A stretch of DNA of 10,454 nucleotides from NCBI GenBank assembly GCA_002690085.1, contig NZDM01000065.1, forward strand, positions 1 to 10,454, read 5' to 3'. Under the pieces are notes generated by a model. It did not search any database. It was not told where the DNA came from and was given only the letters and a program-made list of their open reading frames with translations. The translations under genes and the position numbers were made by a program. This document shows, in pieces, positions 1-7,395 of this stretch (position 1 is its first letter; every line of letters begins with the position of its first letter). Origin of the DNA: Flavobacteriaceae bacterium (lineage in GTDB: Bacteria > Bacteroidota > Bacteroidia > Flavobacteriales > Flavobacteriaceae).

Positions 1-1065
1 ATCCATATCAATGCCAGGTGATATAAGCCAACCAATGTTAGAGGATTCTCCGGTAGCATAAGCACTAAACTCTGCATAACCATTACCCCCATAGACCTGT
101 TCTGTCCACAATTCGGTTCCCGCCTCTGCATAATTGATCCAGCTTGCAATATTTAAATTTGTGTTGTCAGTAGCGGAATTAAATGACTCCTCAAAAACAG
201 GATCACATCGGGCGTCATTAAAAATAACATCATCTGTTGAATTGAGCATCATAACTCTGTCATCGCCTCCATAACTTTTGGATATTAGACCCGTAATACT
301 TCCTCTACCGTCTGTTGGTAATGGCTCTTGATTGAACGATGCAAAAGAACTTGTTTCAACAAAAAACTCAGCACCGTTTAGACAACTTACCAAAGGATGG
401 AGCGTATCATAATCATCGTAAGGATCTACATAAGATTGTCCTTCCAAGCCCAATGGAAATTGCATGTCTTCAAAAGTCACCAACAACCCCATGTGAGAGT
501 CATCAACATTAGACGCATTCACCACTAAAGGAACCATTGTTTCTGTAATTGCTGAACGCATAATATAGCTTTGAACTTGAGATGCATTGATGATGCCCAC
601 ACGGCTTCCATCTGCAGAACCTCCAATGGTAATAACCTCAGAAGCGTTTTCTCCTACATATAAGCCTTTTAAGTTGATGTAAACCTCTCGTCCAATATTG
701 AATTGGTTGTAGCTATCTACTTGATTTAAATAAATTCCAATACCTGCTGTTGGATTCTCAGGAGCATCCTGAATATAAAATTCTTTATAAAAATTTCCTG
801 TAGCATCTGAAGAAGACACATAACCTTTGACTGCTATGTCGGATTCAATAAGGGTGACTTGACCGTTGTAAAGCCCCTTAACATATTCAACAGAAACCAA
901 TTGTACAGCGTTCTGATCAATGCTTTGCAGAAGTGCATTTAAGTTATCGTTCTCTTCAGACCCTACACTTGAGGGAACAGTAAAGTCATCATCTTGTACA
1001 CAGGCAACCATTGCAAGACATACAAGTATACTCGAAGCAAATATTTTAAAGTTTATTGTTTTCAT
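1..1065 (-). CDS. DUF5689 / choice-of-anchor J surface lipoprotein (C-terminus beyond window)
   Basis: This reading frame starts at ATG (complement of 1063-1065) and is open to the window edge, giving 355 N-terminal residues. A lipoprotein signal is visible: basic start, hydrophobic core, then M-V-A-C with Cys22, followed by V-Q-D-D-D. Acidic residues after the Cys fit the surface-export signal described for Bacteroidota lipoproteins. Residues about 60-285 match DUF5689, with beta-rich motifs such as VKGYVSSSDATGNFYK and YIQD and a following GI-I pattern, which resemble an OB-fold. From about residue 289 (PVFEESFNS, later GWLISPGIDMD) a choice-of-anchor J, MAM/jelly-roll-like domain begins and is cut by the edge. 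It lies 32 bases behind the TonB receptor gene on the same strand, so co-transcription is likely. I infer a surface partner of the receptor that binds ligand. The family is recognised with good confidence, but the ligand is unknown. Confidence 0.88.
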   Translation of the reverse strand, partial: MKTINFKIFASSILVCLAMVACVQDDDFTVPSSVGSEENDNLNALLQSIDQNAVQLVSVEYVKGLYNGQVTLIESDIAVKGYVSSSDATGNFYKEFYIQDAPENPTAGIGIYLNQVDSYNQFNIGREVYINLKGLYVGENASEVITIGGSADGSRVGIINASQVQSYIMRSAITETMVPLVVNASNVDDSHMGLLVTFEDMQFPLGLEGQSYVDPYDDYDTLHPLVSCLNGAEFFVETSSFASFNQEPLPTDGRGSITGLISKSYGGDDRVMMLNSTDDVIFNDARCDPVFEESFNSATDNTNLNIASWINYAEAGTELWTEQVYGGNGYAEFSAYATGESSNIGWLISPGIDMD

Positions 1066-1097
1066 TGAATTAAAATTAAGGTTCATTTTTAGTTTTT

Positions 1098-3854
1098 TTA
1101 GAATCTGTAATTGAGGTTTAAGAAATAAGTTGGCCCACGTCCATACCAATACTTTGGCCCGAAAACACGCTTTGGATTTCCAGCATCCTCTTGAAGAGAA
1201 CGGTAATTCGCACTGCGACCCTGTTCAAAACCTCCAGATTTAAATTTTTGATTAAAGATATTATTTAGGCTTACAAAAAGACTGATGTATTTATCGCCAA
1301 TTTTCCAAGACTTACCGCCAATGGCATTGATGACCATATAGTCCTCAAATCGCTCTTGACGCAGTAATTCTCTGGCCAAGTCTGGTTCATAATCACTAAA
1401 GGGCAAGCCATCCGTATCTAAGAAAAAGTTTTGAGTTCTAGTCAAGGGAGAAACATCCACATAAGTGTTGGCAAAGAAATTGGCCGTGGTTCCAAACCAC
1501 CAATAGTTGGGGTCTCTGTACTCAAAGCCAATGGAAGCCGCCTGTTGGGGCCCGGCAGCAATGCGGTAATCTTTTAAATTTGATTCTCCAAAATTAAGAC
1601 CATCCACAAAATCACTTGAGGTTAATACCAAGTTGGGGTTGTTGTCATAAGTGAATTGTCCTACAGAAGCTACACCAGTCAATTTAATGGATGGTGTTAT
1701 TTGAGCTTCCATCCCAAATTCTATCCCAATATGGGTCTTATCAATGCCTTGTAATATTTCTTGAACAAAGGCTGTTCCTTCGTCCACCCCGCTAATACCA
1801 TCGGCAAAATAAAATGAAATTTCATTCGCATCTTGCATTTGGGTATAATAACCGGTCAATCTTGCTTTTACAGAAGATGATCTGAAAATATAATTGGCAT
1901 CAAACGAGTTGATTTTTTCCTCAGTGATATCGATGCCTGTGATGTCTCCAACAATCGCGTGATTTTCGCGAGAGTTCGTAAAAGTATTTCTTATGGAAGG
2001 GGCTTTTGTTAAATACCCTGCATTGACATTAAATATGTGTTTTCCGGAAAATTTATAGGTAAATCCACCCTTGGCACCAACGCCTCCAAAAGAAAGTTTA
2101 CGACCCTTGCCAAAAGAATTATCAGCATAGGTTTCTGTTTGGTAAAGTCCTTCGCGTTGGTATTCGGTTGCTGTGTAAGAACCCGCCAAAAAGAAATCGA
2201 CCTTATTGTATTTAAATTGAGCCTGTGCAAAGCCGCTCAAAACATTGGCTTCGATATTAAAGTTGTAACGAAAGGTGTCCCCTTCCCCAACAACACGGTT
2301 TGGATTTTGCAAATCAAATTGAACCTGGTCAAAAGAATCTATGTTCAAGTAACCAGAGTTACTGCCCAGCATATCTACGATCTCTGCAAAATTATGAGAC
2401 TTTAAACGCTTGTAATTAACCGCAGCATTTAAAGTCAAATTCTCAGACAAGGTCGATTCTAAGATGGTATTGGCAGTAAATTGTTGGTCGTCACTGCGAT
2501 CCTCATATAACACATAAGCAGCATAATCACCATTAATATTGTTTGTTAAATTCGCATCGTAAATGCGGTTCCAATTAACTTGACCACCGTTGCGAAAAGA
2601 CTGCTCAGATTGGTAGGCTCCGGCATAATCTGGTCCATCATCATCCGCTAAAAAATAACTTGGAAGCTGTTGGTAATAGGCCGGACTTGGATTGGCACCA
2701 CCGGCATAATCCAAACGGCTGTTGCCCAATTCTCCAAACTGGTATGAAATATTTGTATTTAAGCTTGTTGATTCTGAAAAACCCCAGTAATGGTTTAGCA
2801 TGATAACAGGCTCTGCAATTCGTCGAATTCTAGAATTTCGTTTTTCTCCATCGTGCCAACCCCAATATTCATTGTAGGTAGTACCTTTGAGATCAAAAAC
2901 TTCTTGAGTGTTTGGAGAAGATTTTCCACGGCGGTTAGGAGTATAAAATCCAACGAGATTCAAACTGTGTTTGTCGTTTATTTTCTTTTCAACGGAAACA
3001 AAAAAGGAATTGGCATCATAAAAAGTTCCGTCCTGAAATCCTTCATCACCCCAACGTCTACCTAAGGTAAAAGCATAGGACCAGCCGCCATCCAACATGC
3101 CAGATGCATAACTAGCCATCAAGCGGTTGGTGTAACTTCTATTTGAAGAAGAATAGGTGATTCGACCTCCAGCTCTATAATTTGAAGCCCGTAAATTAAT
3201 GTTTGTTAAGCCAAGTAATCCTCCAAAGTTATATGAAGATGGAGATAGCCCTACGCTAAGTTCTTGACTTCTGAGAACATCATTAATTCCTCCCCAGTTA
3301 CTCCATTGTGGTCGTCCATCAAAAACTTTATTCATTTCAATTCCATTCATCAAAACAGTTCCATTATCTGTATTTAGTCCTCGCATCCTAAAGAAAGATT
3401 GGCTAAATTCGAAAGCAGCGGTTCTTTGAAATATATCCATTGAGGCCGACAAAAGACCTGAAATATTGTCAGCACCGCTTGAATCACTGTTAAGCTCATC
3501 GTCTGAAAGAGTTATTGTAAAAAGGTCGTCGTCAGAATCGTCAAATTCAATTATTAAATCTGGAAGATTGAGCTCGCTACCTTTGGAAACTACAATAGGA
3601 TAGCGTGCATTTAAAAAGCCATCTTTACTAAGTACAAGTATCTGTTCTCCCAATGGTACATCCAAAAGAAAGGCAAATGTACCTTGTGGGTTCGTAAGTG
3701 TACTCAATTCAGTGCCTTCCAATTGAACCAATACCGCGTCAATGGGCTGGGAAGTCAGCATGTCATTGACAACGCCACGGATGGTAGTTTGCTGTGCAAA
3801 ACTGTAGAGGCTTGCAAAACAGACAAACAAAAAGCTCAAAATTTGTTTTTTCAT
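1098..3854 (-). CDS. TonB-dependent outer-membrane receptor with CarboxypepD_reg-like N-terminal domain
   Basis: The 918-residue product has a signal peptide (residues 1-20, ending SFA before QQ). A carboxypeptidase-regulatory-like beta-sandwich follows (about 24-102: TIRGVVNDMLTSQPIDAVLV, NPQGTFAF). Next comes a strongly acidic linker (about 104-124, FDDSDDD and SDDELNSD), then the plug (about 128-225: ISGLLSAS, RMRGLNTDNGTVLMNGIEMN, GGLLGLTNINLR). The rest is a long beta-barrel rich in aromatic strands, ending LNLNYRF with the terminal Phe expected for BAM recognition. Length and layout are normal for this flavobacterial family. It would import a substrate across the outer membrane using TonB energy. 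No SusD homologue is visible next to it; instead a DUF5689 lipoprotein follows and an EEP enzyme is divergent, which suggests a product of that enzyme as cargo (inference). A TAnnTTTG element lies 55 bases upstream of the ATG. Confidence 0.93.
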   Translation of the reverse strand: MKKQILSFLFVCFASLYSFAQQTTIRGVVNDMLTSQPIDAVLVQLEGTELSTLTNPQGTFAFLLDVPLGEQILVLSKDGFLNARYPIVVSKGSELNLPDLIIEFDDSDDDLFTITLSDDELNSDSSGADNISGLLSASMDIFQRTAAFEFSQSFFRMRGLNTDNGTVLMNGIEMNKVFDGRPQWSNWGGINDVLRSQELSVGLSPSSYNFGGLLGLTNINLRASNYRAGGRITYSSSNRSYTNRLMASYASGMLDGGWSYAFTLGRRWGDEGFQDGTFYDANSFFVSVEKKINDKHSLNLVGFYTPNRRGKSSPNTQEVFDLKGTTYNEYWGWHDGEKRNSRIRRIAEPVIMLNHYWGFSESTSLNTNISYQFGELGNSRLDYAGGANPSPAYYQQLPSYFLADDDGPDYAGAYQSEQSFRNGGQVNWNRIYDANLTNNINGDYAAYVLYEDRSDDQQFTANTILESTLSENLTLNAAVNYKRLKSHNFAEIVDMLGSNSGYLNIDSFDQVQFDLQNPNRVVGEGDTFRYNFNIEANVLSGFAQAQFKYNKVDFFLAGSYTATEYQREGLYQTETYADNSFGKGRKLSFGGVGAKGGFTYKFSGKHIFNVNAGYLTKAPSIRNTFTNSRENHAIVGDITGIDITEEKINSFDANYIFRSSSVKARLTGYYTQMQDANEISFYFADGISGVDEGTAFVQEILQGIDKTHIGIEFGMEAQITPSIKLTGVASVGQFTYDNNPNLVLTSSDFVDGLNFGESNLKDYRIAAGPQQAASIGFEYRDPNYWWFGTTANFFANTYVDVSPLTRTQNFFLDTDGLPFSDYEPDLARELLRQERFEDYMVINAIGGKSWKIGDKYISLFVSLNNIFNQKFKSGGFEQGRSANYRSLQEDAGNPKRVFGPKYWYGRGPTYFLNLNYRF

Positions 3855-3908
3855 AAGTGATTAATTTTATTGAATAATATCTTTTAATATTTGAACAGAT
3901 ATCTCTAA

Positions 3909-3916
3909 CAAATGTA
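3909..3916 (-). promoter_or_regulatory. Candidate -7 element for the TonB receptor/DUF5689 operon
   Basis: The minus strand reads TACATTTG here, an exact match to the Bacteroidota -7 consensus TAnnTTTG. Transcription would start near 3902 and give a leader of about 50 bases before the ATG at 3854. No convincing TTTG is seen at the -33 position. The 8-base palindrome AGATATCT (3897-3904) sits at the predicted start and could be an operator, though so short a palindrome may be chance. Confidence 0.5.
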
Positions 3917-3937
3917 CGTTTCTTATTTTAAAATTAA

Positions 3938-3945
3938 TACTTTTG
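3938..3945 (+). promoter_or_regulatory. Candidate -7 element for the secreted EEP enzyme
   Basis: The plus strand reads TACTTTTG, an exact TAnnTTTG match, 21 bases beyond the opposing element. Transcription would start near 3951. This overlaps the first possible TTG start (3943), so it argues that translation begins at the later TTG (3979). No good -33 TTTG is seen. The close pair of divergent promoters means one bound regulator could control both directions. Confidence 0.45.
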
Positions 3946-3978
3946 ATATATAAATTAATTGCCAAATTTAGTAACAAC

Positions 3979-5046
3979 TTGAAGACATCATATAGCAAGC
4001 ACCACAAAATAATAATTCTACTGATTTTATTCTTTTTCATTTCGAAAATTGAAGCTCAGAACAAACGCACCTTTAAGGTCCACACCATCGCATTTTACAA
4101 TGTTGAAAACCTGTTTGACACCATCAACGATACGACAAAATTTGATGAACGCAGTCCAATGATGGAACTGAAAACAGCACGCCAAGAAATTTACAATAAG
4201 AAAGTGCAAAACATGGCCGATGTGATTTCAAAAATTGGGGCTAAGACTTCAAATAATAGCCCCGCCGTAATTGGAATCTGTGAGGTTGAAAACCGCGCTG
4301 TTATTGAAGACTTGACCAACGACCCTGCCTTAATTTCTAAGAACTATGGCATTGTACATTACGACTCCCCCGATGAGCGCGGAATTGATGTAGCGCTGAT
4401 GTACCAAAAAGCATTGTTTCGTCCTTTGAGTTCAAGTGCCCACCAAACAAAACTCAGAGACAACAGCTCCGATGGACGCGACTATACAAGGGATGTACTG
4501 TTGGTTAGTGGTTATCTTGAAGAAGACTTGATTCACGTTCTTGTCAACCACTGGCCCTCAAGAAGTGGAGGTGAGGCCAGAAGCCGCTCCAAACGCGAGG
4601 CTGCCGCTGCCGTCAATAAAAGACTTGTAGATTCCTTACAAATGGAAGACCCCTATGCTAAAATATTTGTGATGGGAGACCTGAACGACAACCCAACCAA
4701 TTCCAGTTTAAAGAAAGTTCTAAGGACTAAAGGCGATAAAAGAAAAGTTGGATTCAAAGAGCTTTTTAACCCTATGGAAAACTTTTTTAAAAAAGGATTG
4801 GGTTCCAATGCCTATAGAGATGCTTGGAGTTTATTTGACCAAATTATTGTGTCCAAACCATTACTTGAAGAAGACTATTCTTCCTTTCGATTTTATAAAG
4901 CCGGTATTTTTAATGCACAATTTCTAATCACCAAAAAAGGCCAATACAAAGGCTATCCATTCCGAAGTTTTTCATGGGGTGGTTTTACAGGTGGCTACAG
5001 TGACCACTTCCCAGTTTTTGTGCATGTCATAAAAGAAATCCAGTAA
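3979..5046 (+). CDS. Secreted endonuclease/exonuclease/phosphatase (EEP) family enzyme
   Basis: The product has the full set of EEP (DNase I-like, Mg-dependent phosphodiesterase) motifs. With the start at 3979 (355 residues) they are FYNVENLFD with Asn41, GICEVEN with Glu102 as metal ligand, GIDVALMY, VNHWPSR with His191, GDLNDN with Asp234 and Asn236, and SDHFPVF with Asp342 and His343. The frame has no early ATG. TTG at 3979 gives MKTSYSKHHK, a hydrophobic stretch, then IEAQ, a typical flavobacterial signal peptide cut after about residue 26. TTG at 3943 would add 12 residues but overlaps the promoter element. The enzyme should be periplasmic or extracellular. Relatives of the ExeM/NucH type are extracellular DNases carrying an extra OB-fold domain, which is absent here. 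It is divergent from the TonB receptor and DUF5689 genes, suggesting a joint nutrient-scavenging role. The fold is certain, but nuclease versus other phosphodiesterase is not. Confidence 0.9.
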   Translation: MKTSYSKHHKIIILLILFFFISKIEAQNKRTFKVHTIAFYNVENLFDTINDTTKFDERSPMMELKTARQEIYNKKVQNMADVISKIGAKTSNNSPAVIGICEVENRAVIEDLTNDPALISKNYGIVHYDSPDERGIDVALMYQKALFRPLSSSAHQTKLRDNSSDGRDYTRDVLLVSGYLEEDLIHVLVNHWPSRSGGEARSRSKREAAAAVNKRLVDSLQMEDPYAKIFVMGDLNDNPTNSSLKKVLRTKGDKRKVGFKELFNPMENFFKKGLGSNAYRDAWSLFDQIIVSKPLLEEDYSSFRFYKAGIFNAQFLITKKGQYKGYPFRSFSWGGFTGGYSDHFPVFVHVIKEIQ

Positions 5047-5081
5047 ACATTTTCTGAAAACAAATTAGAAGGCATTGAAGC

Positions 5082-5123
5082 GCTAAATTTTATTTTAATA
5101 CGGTTTTGAAAATAAAATAGAGC
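5082..5123. repeat. AT-rich inverted repeat downstream of the EEP gene
   Basis: ATTTTATTTT (5087-5096) and AAAATAAAAT (5109-5118) form a perfect 10-bp stem with a 12-base loop. An outer GCT/AGC pairing (5082-5084 with 5121-5123) extends it across a 2x2 mismatch. It lies 35 bases after the EEP stop codon. The stem is nearly all A-T and no T-run follows at once, so it may stabilise the mRNA end or help termination, but it is not a classical terminator. Confidence 0.35.
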
Positions 5124-5192
5124 TAGATCCAAATGATTTATAGCTTCGTTAAATTCACTTTTTTGGGGCAATACTTTTTTAGGATCCTAATG

Positions 5193-5223
5193 TTTAATTT
5201 CATTTGAAAACTCAAAAATTAAA
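5193..5223 (-). terminator. Possible hairpin terminator of the small membrane protein gene
   Basis: TTTAATT (5193-5199) pairs with AATTAAA (5217-5223), and TTTGA (5203-5207) pairs with TCAAA (5212-5216). The result is a 12-bp stem with a 3-base bulge and an AAAC loop on the plus strand. It begins two bases after the stop codon of the minus-strand gene. It is AT-rich and lacks a clear U-tract, so termination is only a suggestion. The rest of the gap 5047-5224 shows no gene. Confidence 0.3.
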
Positions 5224-5224
5224 G

Positions 5225-5659
5225 TCAAAAATTCCACCATGCCTTCCACGGAATTCTAGATAGTATCAACACTAAAGCAAGGCTATAATGAATGGCAAGG
5301 GTTTTATATTTAGAATTAGAAAGTCGCTTCTTTTTATGTTTTGAGTAACCCCGAGTGATGAGCACAACCGCTAATATGTTTGTGACGGGGTGTTCTACCA
5401 AATACAAGCGATGCACCGGAATATTCATAACCTCTCCGATTCCTAAATCAAACCACAAAGAAAAACGACTGGATATGAAATATAACAAAAGTGCAATCAA
5501 TAACTGGATGTGGGTGGCAATGAGCGTAAATAATGCCGACTGAAACATTTTAGGACTGTATTCTTTATTCATAACAGCACCTGAAATGGCTCTGTAAACC
5601 GCCAATAACAATACTGCTAAAACCAAATAAGCCCAATAGGAATGTACCGTTTTAATCAT
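5225..5659 (-). CDS. Small four-helix membrane protein, cytochrome b-like (conserved in flavobacteria)
   Basis: The 144-residue protein is very hydrophobic, with four predicted membrane segments at about 8-27, 41-62, 91-103 and 121-138. Basic stretches (RGYSKHKKKRLSNSKYK) lie between segments 3 and 4. Histidines stand at or near the ends of the segments: His6 (VHSYWAY), His50 (THIQLL), His83 and His90 (VEHPVTN), and His124 (LAIHYSL). This spacing is what a four-helix b-type heme protein would show, and I recall similar flavobacterial proteins being named 'cytochrome B'; heme binding is inference. It lies 100 bases after pgi on the same strand, with its own TAnnTTTG element, so it is probably a separate unit. 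The ATG at 5659 fits the first helix. Its partner and substrate are unknown. Confidence 0.75.
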   Translation of the reverse strand: MIKTVHSYWAYLVLAVLLLAVYRAISGAVMNKEYSPKMFQSALFTLIATHIQLLIALLLYFISSRFSLWFDLGIGEVMNIPVHRLYLVEHPVTNILAVVLITRGYSKHKKKRLSNSKYKTLAIHYSLALVLILSRIPWKAWWNF

Positions 5660-5682
5660 GCTTTTTATACTGATTGCTGCTG

Positions 5683-5690
5683 CAAAATTA
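5683..5690 (-). promoter_or_regulatory. Candidate -7 element for the small membrane protein
   Basis: The minus strand reads TAATTTTG, an exact TAnnTTTG match, 23 bases upstream of the ATG. The predicted transcript start would leave only a short leader of about 17 bases. A TTTTTTG lies 12 bases further upstream, closer than the usual spacing for a -33 element, so support is moderate. Confidence 0.4.
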
Positions 5691-5759
5691 CGAGAATTTT
5701 AACAAAAAATAACTTGATTGTTTGGGAATACTAAACCGGCTATTATTGTTTTGGCCGAG

Positions 5760-7379
5760 CTATCGAATGTCTTTATAACGGGCAATAAGATTTGCTGTTG
5801 AAGCGTCGTGTGCCGCAGGGCTTTGTTCTGAAAATTCTTTGAGAATTTTACATGCCAATTGTTTCCCAAGCTCCACGCCAAATTGATCGTAACTAAAGAT
5901 ATTCCATACAATGCCCTGCACAAATATTTTATGCTCGTACATAGCGATAAGTTTACCCAAACTTTCAGGGGTTAACTGTTCTATAAAAAGGGTATTGGTC
6001 GGGCGGTTGCCTTCAAATATTTTGTAAGGAAAAATTTCTGAAGCGGTCCCTTCTTCAGCCACAAAAACCTCCTTTTTTCCAGTGAGTAAGGCTTCGGTCT
6101 GTGCGAAAAAATTAGACATGAGTTTGTCTTGATGGTCTTGATTACCGTGCAACGACTTTGAAAACCCTATGAAATCTGCTGGGACAAGTTTTGTGCCTTG
6201 ATGAATCAATTGAAAAAAAGCATGCTGTGAATTGGTGCCAGGCTCACCCCAAATAAGGTTTCCGGTTTGGTATTTCACTTTATTCCCATTGCGATCAACA
6301 CTTTTCCCATTACTCTCCATGATAGCTTGCTGTAAATAGGTCGTAAACTTATTTAAATAATGAGTATATGGAATGATCGCTTCGCTTTCAGCTTTAAAAA
6401 AATTATTATACCAAATACTGATCATGGCCAGCAAAGTAGGGATGTTTTGTTCAAAAGGAGCTTCCTTAAAATGAATATCCATTTTATGAGCACCCTTGAG
6501 CATGTCATCATAATGATCAAAACCAACAGCCAAACTGATGCTCAACCCGACGGCACTCCACAGAGAAAATCGACCGCCAACCCAATCCCACATTGGGAAA
6601 ATGTTTTGAGGGTCAATCCCAAAGGCTTCCACTTTTTCAATGTTGGTAGAGACTGCCACAAACTGTTTCGCAATATCGGCTTGGGCTGCATTTTGTAAAA
6701 ACCATTGCTTAATGGTCGTTGCATTGGAAAGGGTTTCTTGAGTGGTAAACGTCTTAGACACAATAACAAAAAGAGTAGTCTCAGGGTCTAGCTCTTTTAA
6801 AACTTCATTCACGTGATCGCCATCTACATTGCTTACAAAATGTACTTTCAAATGATTGCCATAATAGGAAAGGGCATCTACAACCATGGCAGGACCCAAA
6901 TCTGAGCCGCCAATTCCAATGTTTACAACATCAGTAAAAGCTTTGTTTGTAAAGCCTTTTCTCTGGCCACTAATCACCGCATCTGAAAACTGGTGAATCT
7001 TATTTTTGACCTCATAAATCTCTGGAATAACATTAGTACCTTCAAATAAAACTTCGGATTCTTTTGGGGCCCGAAGTGCAGTATGCAGTACGGCTCTGTC
7101 TTCCGTTTTATTAATCTTTTCTCCCTCAAAATACTTAGAGATGGCATCGCTTAATTGAATTTCTTCTGCCAATCCTTTGAGTAATGATATGGTTTCGGCA
7201 GTAATTCTATTTTTAGAGTAATCAAGAAAAAAATCATTCCACTCAAGGCTCATTTCTGAGGCGCGCTTAAAGTTCTTTGAGAATAAAGAAGACATATGTA
7301 CATCTTTGATAGTTTCAAAGTGGGCCTGCAACTTTTTCCAGGAAAGTGTTTGGGTAGGGTCAATGGATTTTAAGCTCAT
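5760..7379 (-). CDS. pgi: Glucose-6-phosphate isomerase
   Basis: This 539-residue cytoplasmic enzyme interconverts glucose 6-phosphate and fructose 6-phosphate in glycolysis and gluconeogenesis. Landmarks are clear: NIGIGGSDLGP (about 153-163) for phosphate binding, VSKTFTTQET (208-215 region) also for phosphate, and PGI signature 1 in VGGRFSLWSAVGLS (about 267-280, Arg270). MESNGKS carries Glu355, the likely catalytic base, and GEPGTNSQHAFFQLIHQG carries His386. Signature 2 in GVELGKQLACKIL carries the active-site Lys506. Length is normal for the full-size bacterial/eukaryotic form. The ATG at 7379 gives the expected N-terminus (SWKKL, later SLEWNDFFLDYSKNRI). The gene starts 16 bases after the M23 gene and shows no promoter of its own, so it probably depends on the upstream operon promoter. 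All key residues are present. Confidence 0.98.
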   Translation of the reverse strand: MSLKSIDPTQTLSWKKLQAHFETIKDVHMSSLFSKNFKRASEMSLEWNDFFLDYSKNRITAETISLLKGLAEEIQLSDAISKYFEGEKINKTEDRAVLHTALRAPKESEVLFEGTNVIPEIYEVKNKIHQFSDAVISGQRKGFTNKAFTDVVNIGIGGSDLGPAMVVDALSYYGNHLKVHFVSNVDGDHVNEVLKELDPETTLFVIVSKTFTTQETLSNATTIKQWFLQNAAQADIAKQFVAVSTNIEKVEAFGIDPQNIFPMWDWVGGRFSLWSAVGLSISLAVGFDHYDDMLKGAHKMDIHFKEAPFEQNIPTLLAMISIWYNNFFKAESEAIIPYTHYLNKFTTYLQQAIMESNGKSVDRNGNKVKYQTGNLIWGEPGTNSQHAFFQLIHQGTKLVPADFIGFSKSLHGNQDHQDKLMSNFFAQTEALLTGKKEVFVAEEGTASEIFPYKIFEGNRPTNTLFIEQLTPESLGKLIAMYEHKIFVQGIVWNIFSYDQFGVELGKQLACKILKEFSEQSPAAHDASTANLIARYKDIR

Positions 7380-7395
7380 TATAAATTAAATAGGG

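Noticed and set aside
2037..2405. Open frame of 122 codons on the plus strand inside the receptor gene.
   Set aside because: Antisense shadow of the TonB receptor barrel region, with no promoter or family signature.
5136..5164. ATTTA/TAAAT stem followed by a six-T run after the EEP gene.
   Set aside because: A 5-bp all A-T stem is too unstable to be named a terminator, although the T-run position is suggestive.
5179..5190. Perfect 12-base palindrome TTAGGATCCTAA in the convergent gap.
   Set aside because: It has no loop, so it is a poor hairpin, and no second copy is seen in the window. It might be a protein site but nothing supports that.
5699..5759. Possible terminator after pgi (CGGC/GCCG stem, later T-run).
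   Set aside because: The stem is only 4-5 bp and the T-run is distant from it, too weak to call.
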